A model generated the notes under the pieces. That model searched no databases. It saw only the letters and a program-made list of their open reading frames with translations, and had not been told where the DNA came from. Positions 41,861 to 51,334 of a stretch of DNA of 64,000 nt are shown here, one piece after another. The stretch lies in contig CAJTSH010000010.1 in the NCBI GenBank assembly GCA_910578885.1, positions 1-64,000 on the forward strand, written 5' to 3'. Position numbers and translations under genes: made by a program. Within the stretch, counting starts at the first letter, position 1. The number at the start of each line of letters is the position of its first letter. Source of the DNA: an uncultured Lachnospiraceae bacterium (lineage in GTDB: Bacteria > Bacillota > Clostridia > Lachnospirales > Lachnospiraceae).

Positions 41861-42520
41861 TTATGCTCCTTCATTTTCCTTTTTCTTTGAACCTATTTTA
41901 TTCTCAGTACCGTTTAACAAGCGTTTGATATTTGAACGATGCTTCACCAGTCCGATCATCGCTATAATACCAAATACTATGTAAACTTCTATCAAATTAT
42001 CCTCAGGCACAGCAAACATTCCAAACTTTCCAAATACCAATACCTGAATAAACATGCTGATAAGACCTAAAACCGAGCCAAGAGAAACATATCTTGTCAC
42101 CAGCGCAGCCAAAATGAACAATCCAAGGCTGATTGGCGCCGCAAACGGACAGAAGGCAAGCACCAGACCGCCGGTGCTGGCTATTCCCTTGCCGCCCTTA
42201 AATTTCATATAGAATGGAAAATCGTGACCCAGTATTGCACCAAAACCGGCATACATTTCCAAGAGCCGCACCATCTCCGGCTGACCCTTATGAAACAGCA
42301 GCCATACCAGAAAAACTGCTGCAAAGACCTTACCGATATCTCCCGCAAGCGTCACGGCTCCCGCCTTCCAGCCTAAGGTTCTCAGCGTATTGGTGGTTCC
42401 CACATTGCCGCTCCCCGACTCTCTTACATCTACATGTCTGGATTTGCCATAGAGAAATCCAGACAAAAACAGCCCGCAGATATATCCGATTCCGATTGAT
42501 ATGATTCGTTCCACTATCAT
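41861..42520 (-). CDS. plsY: Glycerol-3-phosphate acyltransferase PlsY
   Basis: Membrane enzyme that transfers an acyl group from acyl-phosphate to glycerol 3-phosphate. 219 residues with five to six hydrophobic helices. The three catalytic loops are SGSGNVGTTNTLRTLG, FKGGKGIASTGG and a C-terminal KHRSNIKRLLNGTENKI. The ATG overlaps the der stop by four bases (ATGA), so it is translationally coupled. The C-terminus is lysine-rich and cytosolic. Confidence 0.97.
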   Translation of the reverse strand: MIVERIISIGIGYICGLFLSGFLYGKSRHVDVRESGSGNVGTTNTLRTLGWKAGAVTLAGDIGKVFAAVFLVWLLFHKGQPEMVRLLEMYAGFGAILGHDFPFYMKFKGGKGIASTGGLVLAFCPFAAPISLGLFILAALVTRYVSLGSVLGLISMFIQVLVFGKFGMFAVPEDNLIEVYIVFGIIAMIGLVKHRSNIKRLLNGTENKIGSKKKENEGA

Positions 42521-43845
42521 CCCTTATCTTCCTTCCTCTCGCGGATAATAAATTTCAAAGAAGTCCCCCGGAAACCAAAGGCGTCCCGGATCCGGTTCTC
42601 CAGATATCTCGTATAGGAAAAATGCATCAACTGTTTATCATTCACAAAAATGACAAACGTAGGAGGCTTGACCGCTGCCTGCGTAATATAATAGAGCTTG
42701 AGGCGCTTACCCTTATCTGACGGCGGCTGCTGCATCGCAACTGCCTCTGCCATAATCTCATTGAGCACGCCGGTACTGACCCGCATACTGTTGTTCTCAA
42801 TGACCATATCAATCATCTCAAAAATCTTACCCACTCTTTGTCCGGTCTTTGCGGAAATGAACATAATCTCCGCATAAGACATAAAGCTGAGTATCTGCCT
42901 GATTTTCTCTGTGTGCTGATAAATGGTCTTATTATCCTTGGCAATTGCGTCCCACTTATTGACTGCAATAATCACGCCCTTTCCTCTTTCATGGGCAATC
43001 CCTGCAATCTTCGCATCCTGCTCCGTTACGCCTTCTGTCGCATCAATCACTAAAATCACTACATCGGCGCGCTCCACTGCCGTCACGGCGCGGATAATGC
43101 TGTAACGCTCAATTTCTTCTTTTATTTTGCTTTTCCGGCGAAGTCCCGCCGTATCTATAAATACATAATCCCTGCCGTCGTAGCGGATATCCGTATCTAT
43201 AGCGTCTCTGGTCGTTCCTGCAATATCCGAAACAATCAGACGGTTGTTGCCGCAGAGCCGGTTGATCAAAGAAGATTTTCCCACATTCGGCTTTCCAATG
43301 ATTGCGATCCGCGGCCTGTCATCCTCCGCCTCTTCCACCATAGCATTGGTAAAGTGCTTTGTCACCTCATCCAGCATATCTCCGATTCCAAGCATGGACG
43401 CTGCCGACACCGGAATCGGCTCTCCGATTCCGAGATTATAGAATTCATAGACATCCGGCATGAATTTATCAAAATTATCAACCTTATTCACGACAAGAAG
43501 CACCGGCTTTTTGGAACGGCGCAGCATGTCCGCCACTTTCTCGTCCGCATCCACAAGCCCCTGTCTCACATCAGTAATAAAAATAATCACATCCGCCGTA
43601 TCAATGGCAATCTGAGCCTGTTCCCGCATCTGGGATAATATAATATCTCCGGAATCCGGCTCAATTCCTCCTGTATCAATCAATGTAAAATTATACTTCA
43701 ACCATGACACATCCGCATAGATTCTGTCCCTTGTCACACCGGGAGTATCCTGTACAATAGAAATACGTTCCCCTGCCAGCACATTGAACAAAGTAGACTT
43801 TCCCACATTCGGACGTCCCACGATAGCTACTACCGGTTTACTCAT
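42517..43845 (-). CDS. der: Ribosome biogenesis GTPase Der (EngA)
   Basis: Double-GTPase that acts in late 50S subunit assembly. 442 residues from the ATG at 43845 (AAGGAG eight bases upstream). The first G domain begins GRPNVGKST with DTPGVTRDR and NKVD; the second begins GKPNVGKSS with DIAGTTRDAIDT and NKWD. The C-terminal KH-like domain has LKFIIRERKEDKG. Conserved with DUF512 protein upstream and plsY downstream. Confidence 0.98.
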   Translation of the reverse strand: MSKPVVAIVGRPNVGKSTLFNVLAGERISIVQDTPGVTRDRIYADVSWLKYNFTLIDTGGIEPDSGDIILSQMREQAQIAIDTADVIIFITDVRQGLVDADEKVADMLRRSKKPVLLVVNKVDNFDKFMPDVYEFYNLGIGEPIPVSAASMLGIGDMLDEVTKHFTNAMVEEAEDDRPRIAIIGKPNVGKSSLINRLCGNNRLIVSDIAGTTRDAIDTDIRYDGRDYVFIDTAGLRRKSKIKEEIERYSIIRAVTAVERADVVILVIDATEGVTEQDAKIAGIAHERGKGVIIAVNKWDAIAKDNKTIYQHTEKIRQILSFMSYAEIMFISAKTGQRVGKIFEMIDMVIENNSMRVSTGVLNEIMAEAVAMQQPPSDKGKRLKLYYITQAAVKPPTFVIFVNDKQLMHFSYTRYLENRIRDAFGFRGTSLKFIIRERKEDKG

Positions 43846-43849
43846 CTTC

Positions 43850-45169
43850 TTACTCCTTTCCAATCATTGCAAGAAGCAAATCCTGACCGCTTGATTTTAC
43901 AATATCTATCCCAACTTGTAAAGTTCTTTTCAAATCCGAAAGGGTGATATCGTCCAACAAGACCTCTTCCCCGCTCCGAAGCAGGCTGCATGGCAAAAGC
44001 AGCGCATCCCCCAGATTCCTGCCCTTTAACTGGGCAATCAGATCCTGCCCCGTCAAAAGCCCGGAAACCGTAATCCGCTCCCCAAAGAAATCATTGCGGA
44101 TTGCCACAGTTTCCACGCATACCTTCGGAAATTTCTCCTTAAGTCTTCCTGCAAGCTCCCTTAAAAGCGGTGCGGCGCTCTTTCCTGTAGCAAGCGTTAC
44201 CCTCCGTTCTAACTCTTTGTCTCCTTTTATCTTCTGCAAAGCCTCTGCAAATTCATCCCGCAACAGCGTAATCATTCCCACGCCGTTCTCCAACTGAATG
44301 TAACCGTCATAGCGTTCTTCTTCGGGCGGCTCTTCCTCAGCGAGAAGATACCACTCGTCTCCCGCATGTACAAAGTGGGTTCCATATCTTTTCATGCAAT
44401 CATCCTGCCATCTGTGGATACACGCAAGAACCTTTTCCGCATCTTCCTTTTCAAAAGGCTCTAAGGGATACAGCCCCTCACGATATTTTGTCAGTCCGAC
44501 CGGAACGACGGACACGCTCTGCATGTTCGGAATATATTCCGTCAGGTCTTTGATGCTGCGCTCTAACTCTTCCCCATCATTCACGCCTTTGCAGAGTACA
44601 ATCTGACCGTTCATTTCAATCCCGGCATCCGACAATTTCTTTATTTTCTTCAATGCATCCCCTGCAAAACGGTTGTGCAGCATCTTGCAGCGCAGCTCTG
44701 GATTTGTCGTATGCACCGAAACATTGATAGGAGCCAGATGGTAATGTATGATACGTTCAATATCCTTGTCCTTCATATTCGTAAGCGTTACATAATTCCC
44801 CTGCAAAAAGGAAAGCCGGGAATCGTCATCTTTAAAATACAATGTCTCGCGCATTCCCTTAGGCATCTGGTCAATAAAGCAAAACATACATTTATTGCTG
44901 CAGGATTTATATTCATCCATCAATCCGCTCTCGAAGGTAATTCCCAAATCTTCATCAAATTCCTTCTCAATTTCCAGTTCCCACTCTTCTCCATTTCCTT
45001 TTTCTACCAGAACCAGCAGATATTCCTCCTGTGTCAGATACTGGTAATCAAATACGTCTTCTATTTGATTGCCATTGATAGATATCAGACTGTCTCCCGG
45101 CTCCAATTCAAGCTCGCTTGCAATACTGCCTTCCTCTATCTTAAAAATGACATGCTTTTTTCCTGACAT
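43850..45169 (-). CDS. DUF512 family radical SAM protein with PDZ-like domain
   Basis: 439 residues. Residues about 1-60 form a PDZ-like module (IEEGSIASELELEPGDSLIS). The radical-SAM cluster motif is Cys90-X3-Cys94-X2-Cys97 in CSNKCMFCF, followed by FKDDDSRLSFLQGNYVTLTN. The C-terminal DUF512 domain fills about 200-439. The family is almost universally next to der in Clostridia, so a link to ribosome or tRNA maturation has been suggested; its reaction is unknown. It ends five bases before der, so it is the head of that operon unit, or joined with the ABC genes upstream (gap 32 bases). Confidence 0.9.
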   Translation of the reverse strand: MSGKKHVIFKIEEGSIASELELEPGDSLISINGNQIEDVFDYQYLTQEEYLLVLVEKGNGEEWELEIEKEFDEDLGITFESGLMDEYKSCSNKCMFCFIDQMPKGMRETLYFKDDDSRLSFLQGNYVTLTNMKDKDIERIIHYHLAPINVSVHTTNPELRCKMLHNRFAGDALKKIKKLSDAGIEMNGQIVLCKGVNDGEELERSIKDLTEYIPNMQSVSVVPVGLTKYREGLYPLEPFEKEDAEKVLACIHRWQDDCMKRYGTHFVHAGDEWYLLAEEEPPEEERYDGYIQLENGVGMITLLRDEFAEALQKIKGDKELERRVTLATGKSAAPLLRELAGRLKEKFPKVCVETVAIRNDFFGERITVSGLLTGQDLIAQLKGRNLGDALLLPCSLLRSGEEVLLDDITLSDLKRTLQVGIDIVKSSGQDLLLAMIGKE

Positions 45170-45201
45170 AACTACTCCTTTTTCATTTTGACCGCACGTT
45201 T

Positions 45202-47100
45202 CTACTCCTCCATCAGCTCATTTGAAATCTGCTCATACTCTTTTCCCGTCAGCAGCCGGCGATCTGTTCCGTTTATCAGACTTAGTTTTTCCAATACCTC
45301 TAAGATATGAGAACAATCCCGGTTAAAATTGAGATACGAGGTTACATTCTGCGCTTTCACTCCGTTTGTGTATATCTCATCCCAATAATCTTTGATCCCT
45401 TTGGATGAGTGCAGCTCAATGCAAAGAGAATTCCAATAAACCCTATCATCCTCCTGCTCATAATCCTCTTGAGGATCCGTTAAAATATTCCCCTCCAGAA
45501 CATCTGCTTTTAAAGCCTCAAAAAACATCTCCCAATCCTTTTTCTCAATGGGAACTGTTTTGAGATCCAATTCTCCGTCAAATACCTCCAGTGATATAGA
45601 TTTCATCTCTGTCTCTTCAAAATCTGGGCACAGGTTTCCTTTCAGATACCGCTCCATATCACAGGCGTACTCTCGCATTTCGGACACCAAAGACCCTTTA
45701 TCCTTCAAATAGCCTTCGTCCGCAGGAATTTCATAATTACGGACAAACGGCGTCCCGTCCTTTAACAGATACTGAATCTGTACATACCCGATGACATGTC
45801 CTTCCAGCTCCCCATCTGCATAATAGTCTTCAAATTCCTCCTTCGATTCAATTATCTGTCTATGAAACTTACGAATCTGCTCAATATCTGCTTCCTCGTC
45901 CCCATAAAAAGGATAATAAAGATGGAGCTGCGCTTTTTCAATCTCTGATATCTCTGGTATCCTGCGCTCCATTCCAAAAACATCGCACTCCAGACCAATC
46001 AAGAACAGAGCCATAAAAAGGGTATAGATTCCGCATTCCAAAAAACGCCTTCTGCTCCATATACGAAGCTTTCTCTGAATCAGCATATCTGCCAAAAAAA
46101 AGCAGATGACTCCCATGCTCAGAACAAGCATCAAAATGAAAAGAAATTTGGTATGTGCATCCCGGACTATCAGAGAGCCGCAGACAACCGTCGCAAACAG
46201 CATGGAAATGCCGCCCGCAAAAACCCAGCGGAAAATCGGTTTCACCAAATGAATTGCCAAAATATCGCTGATACATTCCATTCTCCGTTTCCGATACATG
46301 AAAAATGCCGCAATACCGCCGATCAGTCCAAGCCCGGCATAGATTGCAACGTATTTGCAGCCGCTGACCATGTATATACTTTCTTGTTCCACCCAGCTCA
46401 TGGAAAAACCCACTTTTCCTATCATAAAGTAAAGCGGCGATAAAAAGCTTACCAGACGCATGGAATAAAATCCGGAAAGTCCATAGGATATCATTCCCAT
46501 AATGTTGAATACTACATAACGGCAGCCGACATACAAATAGTTCAGAATCAATGTGAGCAACGGCACTGCAAAGAACTGTCCCGTAAACATTCCCACCAAT
46601 ATCGTCATATTATAGAAAAAGAAACACATCCCCTCCATCAAAAGGAACCAGAGCAAAAGGTATTCCAACGCTGTAATTCCCTTTAACGCACAGACACATG
46701 CCCCCATTAAAAAGCTTAGGAGCAACGGCACTGTATAGAACAAAAAGCCCGAAAAATACGCCGTAAAAAAGAGTTCCTCACGTCTCACCGGAAAGGAATG
46801 GAACGCATGCGCGCTTCTTGTATAAAAATTAAAATGAAACACAGCCATTGCCGCTATCACTCCGGCGGCAAAGCAGACTGTCGGAGTCAAAGAATTTGCC
46901 AGCGCATTAAAATATGCATCCGTTTTCAGCTTTAATACATTTTCAGAAGAATTAATCATATCCACTGGGGAAACGCTCAAAAATATATTAATCGGAATCT
47001 GACAGATGAGATATACCAAAAACACCAGCCATAGAGGCCAGTAATGGCTGATATTCTTCTTAAAAACCGTTCCGTTAAAAAAGGATATCCTGGACTGCAT
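45202..47100 (-). CDS. ABC transporter permease
   Basis: 632 residues from the ATG at 47100 (GGGAGG upstream), with around ten to eleven hydrophobic segments in the first 400 residues, and a large hydrophilic C-terminal region of some 220 residues (EIEKAQLHLYYPFYGDEEAD onward). It overlaps the ATPase gene by 26 bases and is therefore its partner. The pair resembles uncharacterised ABC-2-type exporters of the YtrB/BcrA kind. The soluble C-terminal domain on the outer side is unusual and unassigned. Substrate unknown. Confidence 0.82.
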   Translation of the reverse strand: MQSRISFFNGTVFKKNISHYWPLWLVFLVYLICQIPINIFLSVSPVDMINSSENVLKLKTDAYFNALANSLTPTVCFAAGVIAAMAVFHFNFYTRSAHAFHSFPVRREELFFTAYFSGFLFYTVPLLLSFLMGACVCALKGITALEYLLLWFLLMEGMCFFFYNMTILVGMFTGQFFAVPLLTLILNYLYVGCRYVVFNIMGMISYGLSGFYSMRLVSFLSPLYFMIGKVGFSMSWVEQESIYMVSGCKYVAIYAGLGLIGGIAAFFMYRKRRMECISDILAIHLVKPIFRWVFAGGISMLFATVVCGSLIVRDAHTKFLFILMLVLSMGVICFFLADMLIQRKLRIWSRRRFLECGIYTLFMALFLIGLECDVFGMERRIPEISEIEKAQLHLYYPFYGDEEADIEQIRKFHRQIIESKEEFEDYYADGELEGHVIGYVQIQYLLKDGTPFVRNYEIPADEGYLKDKGSLVSEMREYACDMERYLKGNLCPDFEETEMKSISLEVFDGELDLKTVPIEKKDWEMFFEALKADVLEGNILTDPQEDYEQEDDRVYWNSLCIELHSSKGIKDYWDEIYTNGVKAQNVTSYLNFNRDCSHILEVLEKLSLINGTDRRLLTGKEYEQISNELMEE

Positions 47101-47974
47101 AATCCGCACCTCCCAACTCATAGATAAAGATTTCCTCCAATGACAGGGGAAGCACATCAATCAGCATCGGGTTCATTTTTTCTAACTGCTCCTTCGCCGC
47201 CTCCTGATTTCCTTTGACAATCATTGTATACACCCTTCCTGTACTAGACATGTGCAGCACGTCAAAATCCTCCGGCAGCTTCGGCATTCCTTCCTGAAAG
47301 GCAACCTGTATCTTACAGACGCTTCCCTGCAGTTCACTCAAGGAGCATTCAATCATTACCTTGCCCTGATGCATAATTCCCACATGATCGCACACATCCT
47401 CCAACTCCCTAAGATTATGGGAGGAAACGAGCACCGTGATACCATGCTCGGCAACATCCGAACGAATGATGCTCCAGATCTGCCGCCGCATGACCGGATC
47501 CAGACCGTCCACCGGCTCGTCCAATATTAACAGTTCCGGACGGCAGCTAATTGCAAGCCAGAACGCTACCTGTTTCTGCATTCCCTTTGACAGTCTCCGG
47601 ATGCTTGTCTTTGGATTGATGGTGGCGAATGCATTTCCCAGCTTCCCAAAAAGCTGCTTATCAAACTTCTTATACATTCCCTTATAAAACCGCATCATTT
47701 CCAGTGTATTTGCCTGCTGAAAATAAAAGAAATCATCCGGTATATAGACAAACTTTTCTTTTGCCTGCGTGTTTTCATATACCGGAACGCCATCAATGAA
47801 AACCGAACCCTCATCCGGCTTATAAATCCCTGTAATATGACGGAGCATTGTGGATTTCCCTGCTCCGTTCGGTCCTGCCAGACCGTAAATTGCGCCCCTT
47901 TCCACATGCATATCGGCGTGGCTGAGTGCAGGATATCCGTCAAAACTCTTACTCAGATTTTCAACCCGTATCAT
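47075..47974 (-). CDS. ABC transporter ATPase (YtrB/BcrA-type)
   Basis: 299-residue nucleotide-binding protein. Walker A GPNGAGKSTMLRHITG, signature RLSKGMQKQVAFWLA (an SKGM variant in place of LSGGQ, typical of ABC-2 exporters), Walker B ELLILDEPVDGLD and the switch His in VSSHNLRELE. The C-terminal extension of about 90 residues continues to IFIYELGGADYAVQDILF. The start overlaps the pgeF stop by four bases (ATGA). Together with the downstream permease it likely forms an exporter, perhaps of antibiotics or lipids, by family precedent. Confidence 0.92.
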   Translation of the reverse strand: MIRVENLSKSFDGYPALSHADMHVERGAIYGLAGPNGAGKSTMLRHITGIYKPDEGSVFIDGVPVYENTQAKEKFVYIPDDFFYFQQANTLEMMRFYKGMYKKFDKQLFGKLGNAFATINPKTSIRRLSKGMQKQVAFWLAISCRPELLILDEPVDGLDPVMRRQIWSIIRSDVAEHGITVLVSSHNLRELEDVCDHVGIMHQGKVMIECSLSELQGSVCKIQVAFQEGMPKLPEDFDVLHMSSTGRVYTMIVKGNQEAAKEQLEKMNPMLIDVLPLSLEEIFIYELGGADYAVQDILF

Positions 47975-48849
47975 CGGTCAGCCACCTCCTTTAAGTACAT
48001 AAACGCCCCTAAATTACCTCTTTTTCCATCTGTTGCCCGATGTGAAAACAGAACGTCAGGGTTACAGCAGGTACATAGACTCGTACAACTGATATATTTT
48101 TCCGCAACGCCTGCATCTGTCAGCACCCGCCTGTTTGCCTCCCACAGATCCAGCTTATACTTTCCGGCGCCTTTCTCCGTCAAAATTTCCTGTTCGTGAC
48201 CTGCAAATTCCTGCATAAATGCCTCTGCTACATCCGCACTGACTTCATAGCAGTCCCCGCAAATGGAAGGTCCGATGGCACAGACCACATCCTGAGGCTT
48301 CGTCCCATATTCCTGCCTCATGGTTTCGAGCGTCACCTTTCCCATCCGTTTTACCGTTCCGCGCCAGCCTGAATGAGACAATCCAATTGCCCTGTGCTTT
48401 CTATCCACAAAAAACAGCGGTACACAATCCGCATAAAAAGTAGACAGTACCAGTCCCGGCACATTTGTCACTAATCCGTCTACATCCCAATAGTCCCGCT
48501 CTTTTGTCAAGCCTTTTCCCGCATCTTCTTCCGTCACCGCCCGCACATTTGTAGTATGCGTCTGATCCGTAAATACAAACCGCTCCGGCAAGGTATGCAG
48601 CGCTTTCGCAAGCCTTGCATAGTTCTCCTTGACCGCTTCCGGCTCATCTCCTCTCGTAAAGCTTAAATTCATGGTCGAAAAAATTCCTTTACTGACCCCG
48701 CCTTCCCTTGTCGTAAAACAATGCTCTACCAGACCGGTAGCTGCTAACGCCGGATATTCCAACAGCCAAGGGCGGCCTGCAGCTTCCTCCTTCCAACAGG
48801 GAAGCTGTTCTTTCTGATTTGTTTTCCAACGAAGTTTATATTGTTCCAT
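47971..48849 (-). CDS. pgeF: Peptidoglycan editing factor PgeF (YfiH/DUF152)
   Basis: 292 residues. The zinc-binding, laccase-like fold of the family is marked by HCFTTREGGVSKG, TDQTHTTNVRAV, FYADCVPLFFVDRKHRAIGL, HSGWRGTV and IGPSICGDCYEV; a C-terminal cysteine cluster is CTSLCTCCNPDVLFSHR. Homologues hydrolyse mis-incorporated L-Ser muropeptide precursors or purine nucleosides. It overlaps the ABC ATPase gene by four bases. The genomic neighbourhood is with cell-envelope and ribosome genes. Confidence 0.92.
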   Translation of the reverse strand: MEQYKLRWKTNQKEQLPCWKEEAAGRPWLLEYPALAATGLVEHCFTTREGGVSKGIFSTMNLSFTRGDEPEAVKENYARLAKALHTLPERFVFTDQTHTTNVRAVTEEDAGKGLTKERDYWDVDGLVTNVPGLVLSTFYADCVPLFFVDRKHRAIGLSHSGWRGTVKRMGKVTLETMRQEYGTKPQDVVCAIGPSICGDCYEVSADVAEAFMQEFAGHEQEILTEKGAGKYKLDLWEANRRVLTDAGVAEKYISCTSLCTCCNPDVLFSHRATDGKRGNLGAFMYLKEVADR

Positions 48850-48877
48850 CTATTTGAATCCCTCTTGTTTTCTGATA

Positions 48878-49249
48878 TTAAGGCTGATAGGAGAAGGCAT
48901 TGCGTATCAAGTGTACTTCATCTTTCAAAAAAGCAGCCACATCAAACCGGCATGGCATGGCATCACTGATTCCACACTTCATGCAATAATAGGACGCCAC
49001 CTGGCTGATTCTTCTCTGCTTTTTCCAGTCTACCGCCTCCTCCGGCAGCCCACCCGCTGCACTATATCTATATTTCACCTCTATAAATACCAGATACTCT
49101 CCGTCTCTGGCTATAATATCTATCTCACCAAACTTACAGCGATAGTTCATCTCTAAAATTTCATAGCCCTGCCCCACTAAGAAATCTGCTGCACGTCTTT
49201 CATAGCTGCTGCCCTTCTGCCGCTTATTTTCCAACTCTTTCATTCTCAT
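48878..49249 (-). CDS. YraN family (UPF0102) endonuclease-like protein
   Basis: About 123 residues. The PD-(D/E)XK-type core reads GSSYERRAADFLVGQGYEIL, NYRCKFGEIDIIARDGEYLVF and IEVKYRYSAAGGLPEEAVDW, where the EID and EVK residues are the presumed metal and catalytic residues. It is normally found near rnhB in Firmicutes, as here. Start either at GTG 49252 or ATG 49249; no strong binding site distinguishes them. Confidence 0.94.
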   Translation of the reverse strand: MRMKELENKRQKGSSYERRAADFLVGQGYEILEMNYRCKFGEIDIIARDGEYLVFIEVKYRYSAAGGLPEEAVDWKKQRRISQVASYYCMKCGISDAMPCRFDVAAFLKDEVHLIRNAFSYQP

Positions 49250-49255
49250 CACCGC

Positions 49256-49573
49256 TTATTTCAGCTTACTTCTGATTTTGTCCATATCATCCACGAACAC
49301 CAGTATTTCCGCTACGACCTCATAAAGCTCCGGCGGTATCGTTTCGCCGATTTCCAGCTTAGAAAGCGTATCCGCCAGTTTGTTATCCTTATAGAACGGA
49401 ACATTCTCTTCCTTTGCCTTCTCAATAATCTTCTCCGCCACATGGCCTTTTCCTGTGGCTAATATTTTCGGCGCCGCATCTCCCGGATTATAGGCAAGCG
49501 CCACCGCTGTTTTCTCTTTCTTTGTTTCCTCTGACAGTTGTTTCGGATTCCAGCCTTTGCTTCCTTCTGCCAT
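49256..49573 (-). CDS. FlhB/EscU C-terminal-like protein (YlqH-type)
   Basis: 105 residues corresponding only to the cytosolic C-terminal domain of the flagellar/type III export gate protein FlhB: TAVALAYNPGDAAPKILATG, VAEKIIEKAKEENVPFYKDN and IPPELYEVVAEILVFV. The auto-cleaving NPTH motif and the membrane domain are absent. Bacillus YlqH, in the same position after rnhB and ylqG, is the equivalent. Function unknown; no flagellar genes are nearby. Confidence 0.88.
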   Translation of the reverse strand: MAEGSKGWNPKQLSEETKKEKTAVALAYNPGDAAPKILATGKGHVAEKIIEKAKEENVPFYKDNKLADTLSKLEIGETIPPELYEVVAEILVFVDDMDKIRSKLK

Positions 49574-49577
49574 ATTA

Positions 49578-51293
49578 TCACGCCCTCACATCAAATGAAT
49601 ATCTGTGCAGCCTTCCCGTTGAAGGCTGATCCTTTTTCAGAAAATCATCTACAAAATTAATCTTTTTTTCCTTATTCTGCACTTGTATCGTACACTGATA
49701 CCCTTTTTTCTCCAGCCGTTCCTCTAACAAATCTATATGCTCGAAAATCAAGTCATAGGATTTATCATCTGAAAGAAAGAAATCTGTGTGCACCTTCTTC
49801 CCTCTCATGCGGATGGAAACGTCTGTAGAACCGAGATTATCCAAATCCAGATGCAGAAATGCCGTCAAATCCCCTTCTCTGTCCGCAAGGCTCTTTTTGT
49901 TGGTGTACACATACAAATCACTATGCGCATTCTGACCTCTTAATTTTAACGGAATCTGCAGATAGGTATAGTTCTGATTAATCTGATTCATAAATTCCAC
50001 ATTGCTGCGTACATCGGCAGCCGCCTGTGTCAGCTGTCCCTTATCCATTCCGGTCTGCTCAAAAGCTTTCTCCAACTGAGTCATCTGATGCTCCAGCTTC
50101 TGATACAAATCTTTTATTTTATCTGCTGTCTTTAAATCCTCCGGTTTTAAAAGCCACTCCTCCTCAAAGACATTCCGCAGCAGTTTCTGATAAGATTCGC
50201 CCGCCAGCAGCTTTTTTACGGAACCGGAATCCCCGGACTTTGTCTGCTGCAAGGATTTCTGCAATTCTAAAAGCATATCTTTCGGTGACAGCTCCAGATT
50301 CAGCTTGCCGTCCACAAACAATCTCTCGTTCGCCGCAAGCTGCGGAAATTTCGCCAAATCTTTGCCAAGCCTCTCTGCCTGCGCATCTGTCAGAAGTCTG
50401 CCTGATGAGCCTTCCGGATAATCCATTTGCTGTTTTACCGGCAGCTCCTCTGCCCCGCCCTCTTCCAGAACAGCAATATTTTCAGCGTTCTCAGCCGTTT
50501 CCTGCACCGAAGCCGCACTCCCGCCCAAGGCATCTTGAATGCCGGACGCCTCCGCAGAATTTTCCCCTCCCGCACTTACAAGCGTCACTCCGTCGGCGCC
50601 GGCATCCCCTTCGCCGGGAAACAGGATTTTCAGAATTTCACTGTTTCTGTTCAACGCCTCCTCGCCGGTCAGCAGTTCACCGGAAAATGCAGACAAAAGC
50701 CCATCGAAAAATGCTTCCATCTGTGTGGTAATGGCAGACTGATCCAGCTTATAATTCAGAAACTGGTTTGCCATTTCCGGCGTCACGGGAATATCCAGTT
50801 TCTTCATCTGTACAATCGTCGCCACATCAATTTCCGGCTGTGTCGCTACCGTTCTTGCCATATCCAAGAGACTTAGCTTATCAATGGACATCTGCTCTTC
50901 CATCATTGCATTGACCATCCCAACAGTCCGCTCATTTGCCGGTATTCCCGCCGTATCTAATGCTTTTAACAAAATCGGATTGCTCAGATTCCCCTTTGTA
51001 TATGGACGTATCTCTATCTGGCTTCCGTTGTTGGATTTCACCTGAAAGAACATGGACTGCCCTTTGCTTAACGTGATATTTCCCGCCAGCTTTGCCGAAA
51101 TCGTCTGCCCGTTGCTAAGCCCCAGCACAACCTCGCCCCGGCGCATTTCATTTACGGTTCCCTCAAAAATATTTCCCGCTGCCATTTCCCGCACTGCATC
51201 TACAAGCTGCTGTGATTCCGGAGCCGGCGCCGCCACGGAAACATCCTGACTAATATTTCTGTTGTATTGTCCTACTAAATCCGATATCTGCAT
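49578..51293 (-). CDS. FliK-like protein (YlqG-type, hook-length-control C-terminal domain)
   Basis: About 571 residues. It lies just before the YlqH-type gene (four bases apart) and just after rnhB, as ylqG does in Bacillus. The N-terminal 150 residues are a conserved small beta-domain (FEGTVNEMRRGEVVLGLSNG) and a helical part, followed by a low-complexity Ala/Glu/Gly-rich linker (about 225-300). The C-terminus (LRGQNAHSDLYVYTNKK to about 545) resembles the FliK hook-length-control domain. The ATG at 51293 has AAGGAG nine bases upstream; the ATG at 51299 is too close to it. No flagellar context. Role unknown. Confidence 0.75.
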   Translation of the reverse strand: MQISDLVGQYNRNISQDVSVAAPAPESQQLVDAVREMAAGNIFEGTVNEMRRGEVVLGLSNGQTISAKLAGNITLSKGQSMFFQVKSNNGSQIEIRPYTKGNLSNPILLKALDTAGIPANERTVGMVNAMMEEQMSIDKLSLLDMARTVATQPEIDVATIVQMKKLDIPVTPEMANQFLNYKLDQSAITTQMEAFFDGLLSAFSGELLTGEEALNRNSEILKILFPGEGDAGADGVTLVSAGGENSAEASGIQDALGGSAASVQETAENAENIAVLEEGGAEELPVKQQMDYPEGSSGRLLTDAQAERLGKDLAKFPQLAANERLFVDGKLNLELSPKDMLLELQKSLQQTKSGDSGSVKKLLAGESYQKLLRNVFEEEWLLKPEDLKTADKIKDLYQKLEHQMTQLEKAFEQTGMDKGQLTQAAADVRSNVEFMNQINQNYTYLQIPLKLRGQNAHSDLYVYTNKKSLADREGDLTAFLHLDLDNLGSTDVSIRMRGKKVHTDFFLSDDKSYDLIFEHIDLLEERLEKKGYQCTIQVQNKEKKINFVDDFLKKDQPSTGRLHRYSFDVRA

Positions 51294-51334
51294 TGTCATT
51301 TACTCCTTTCACATGTCCTATATTTAAATCTTTC

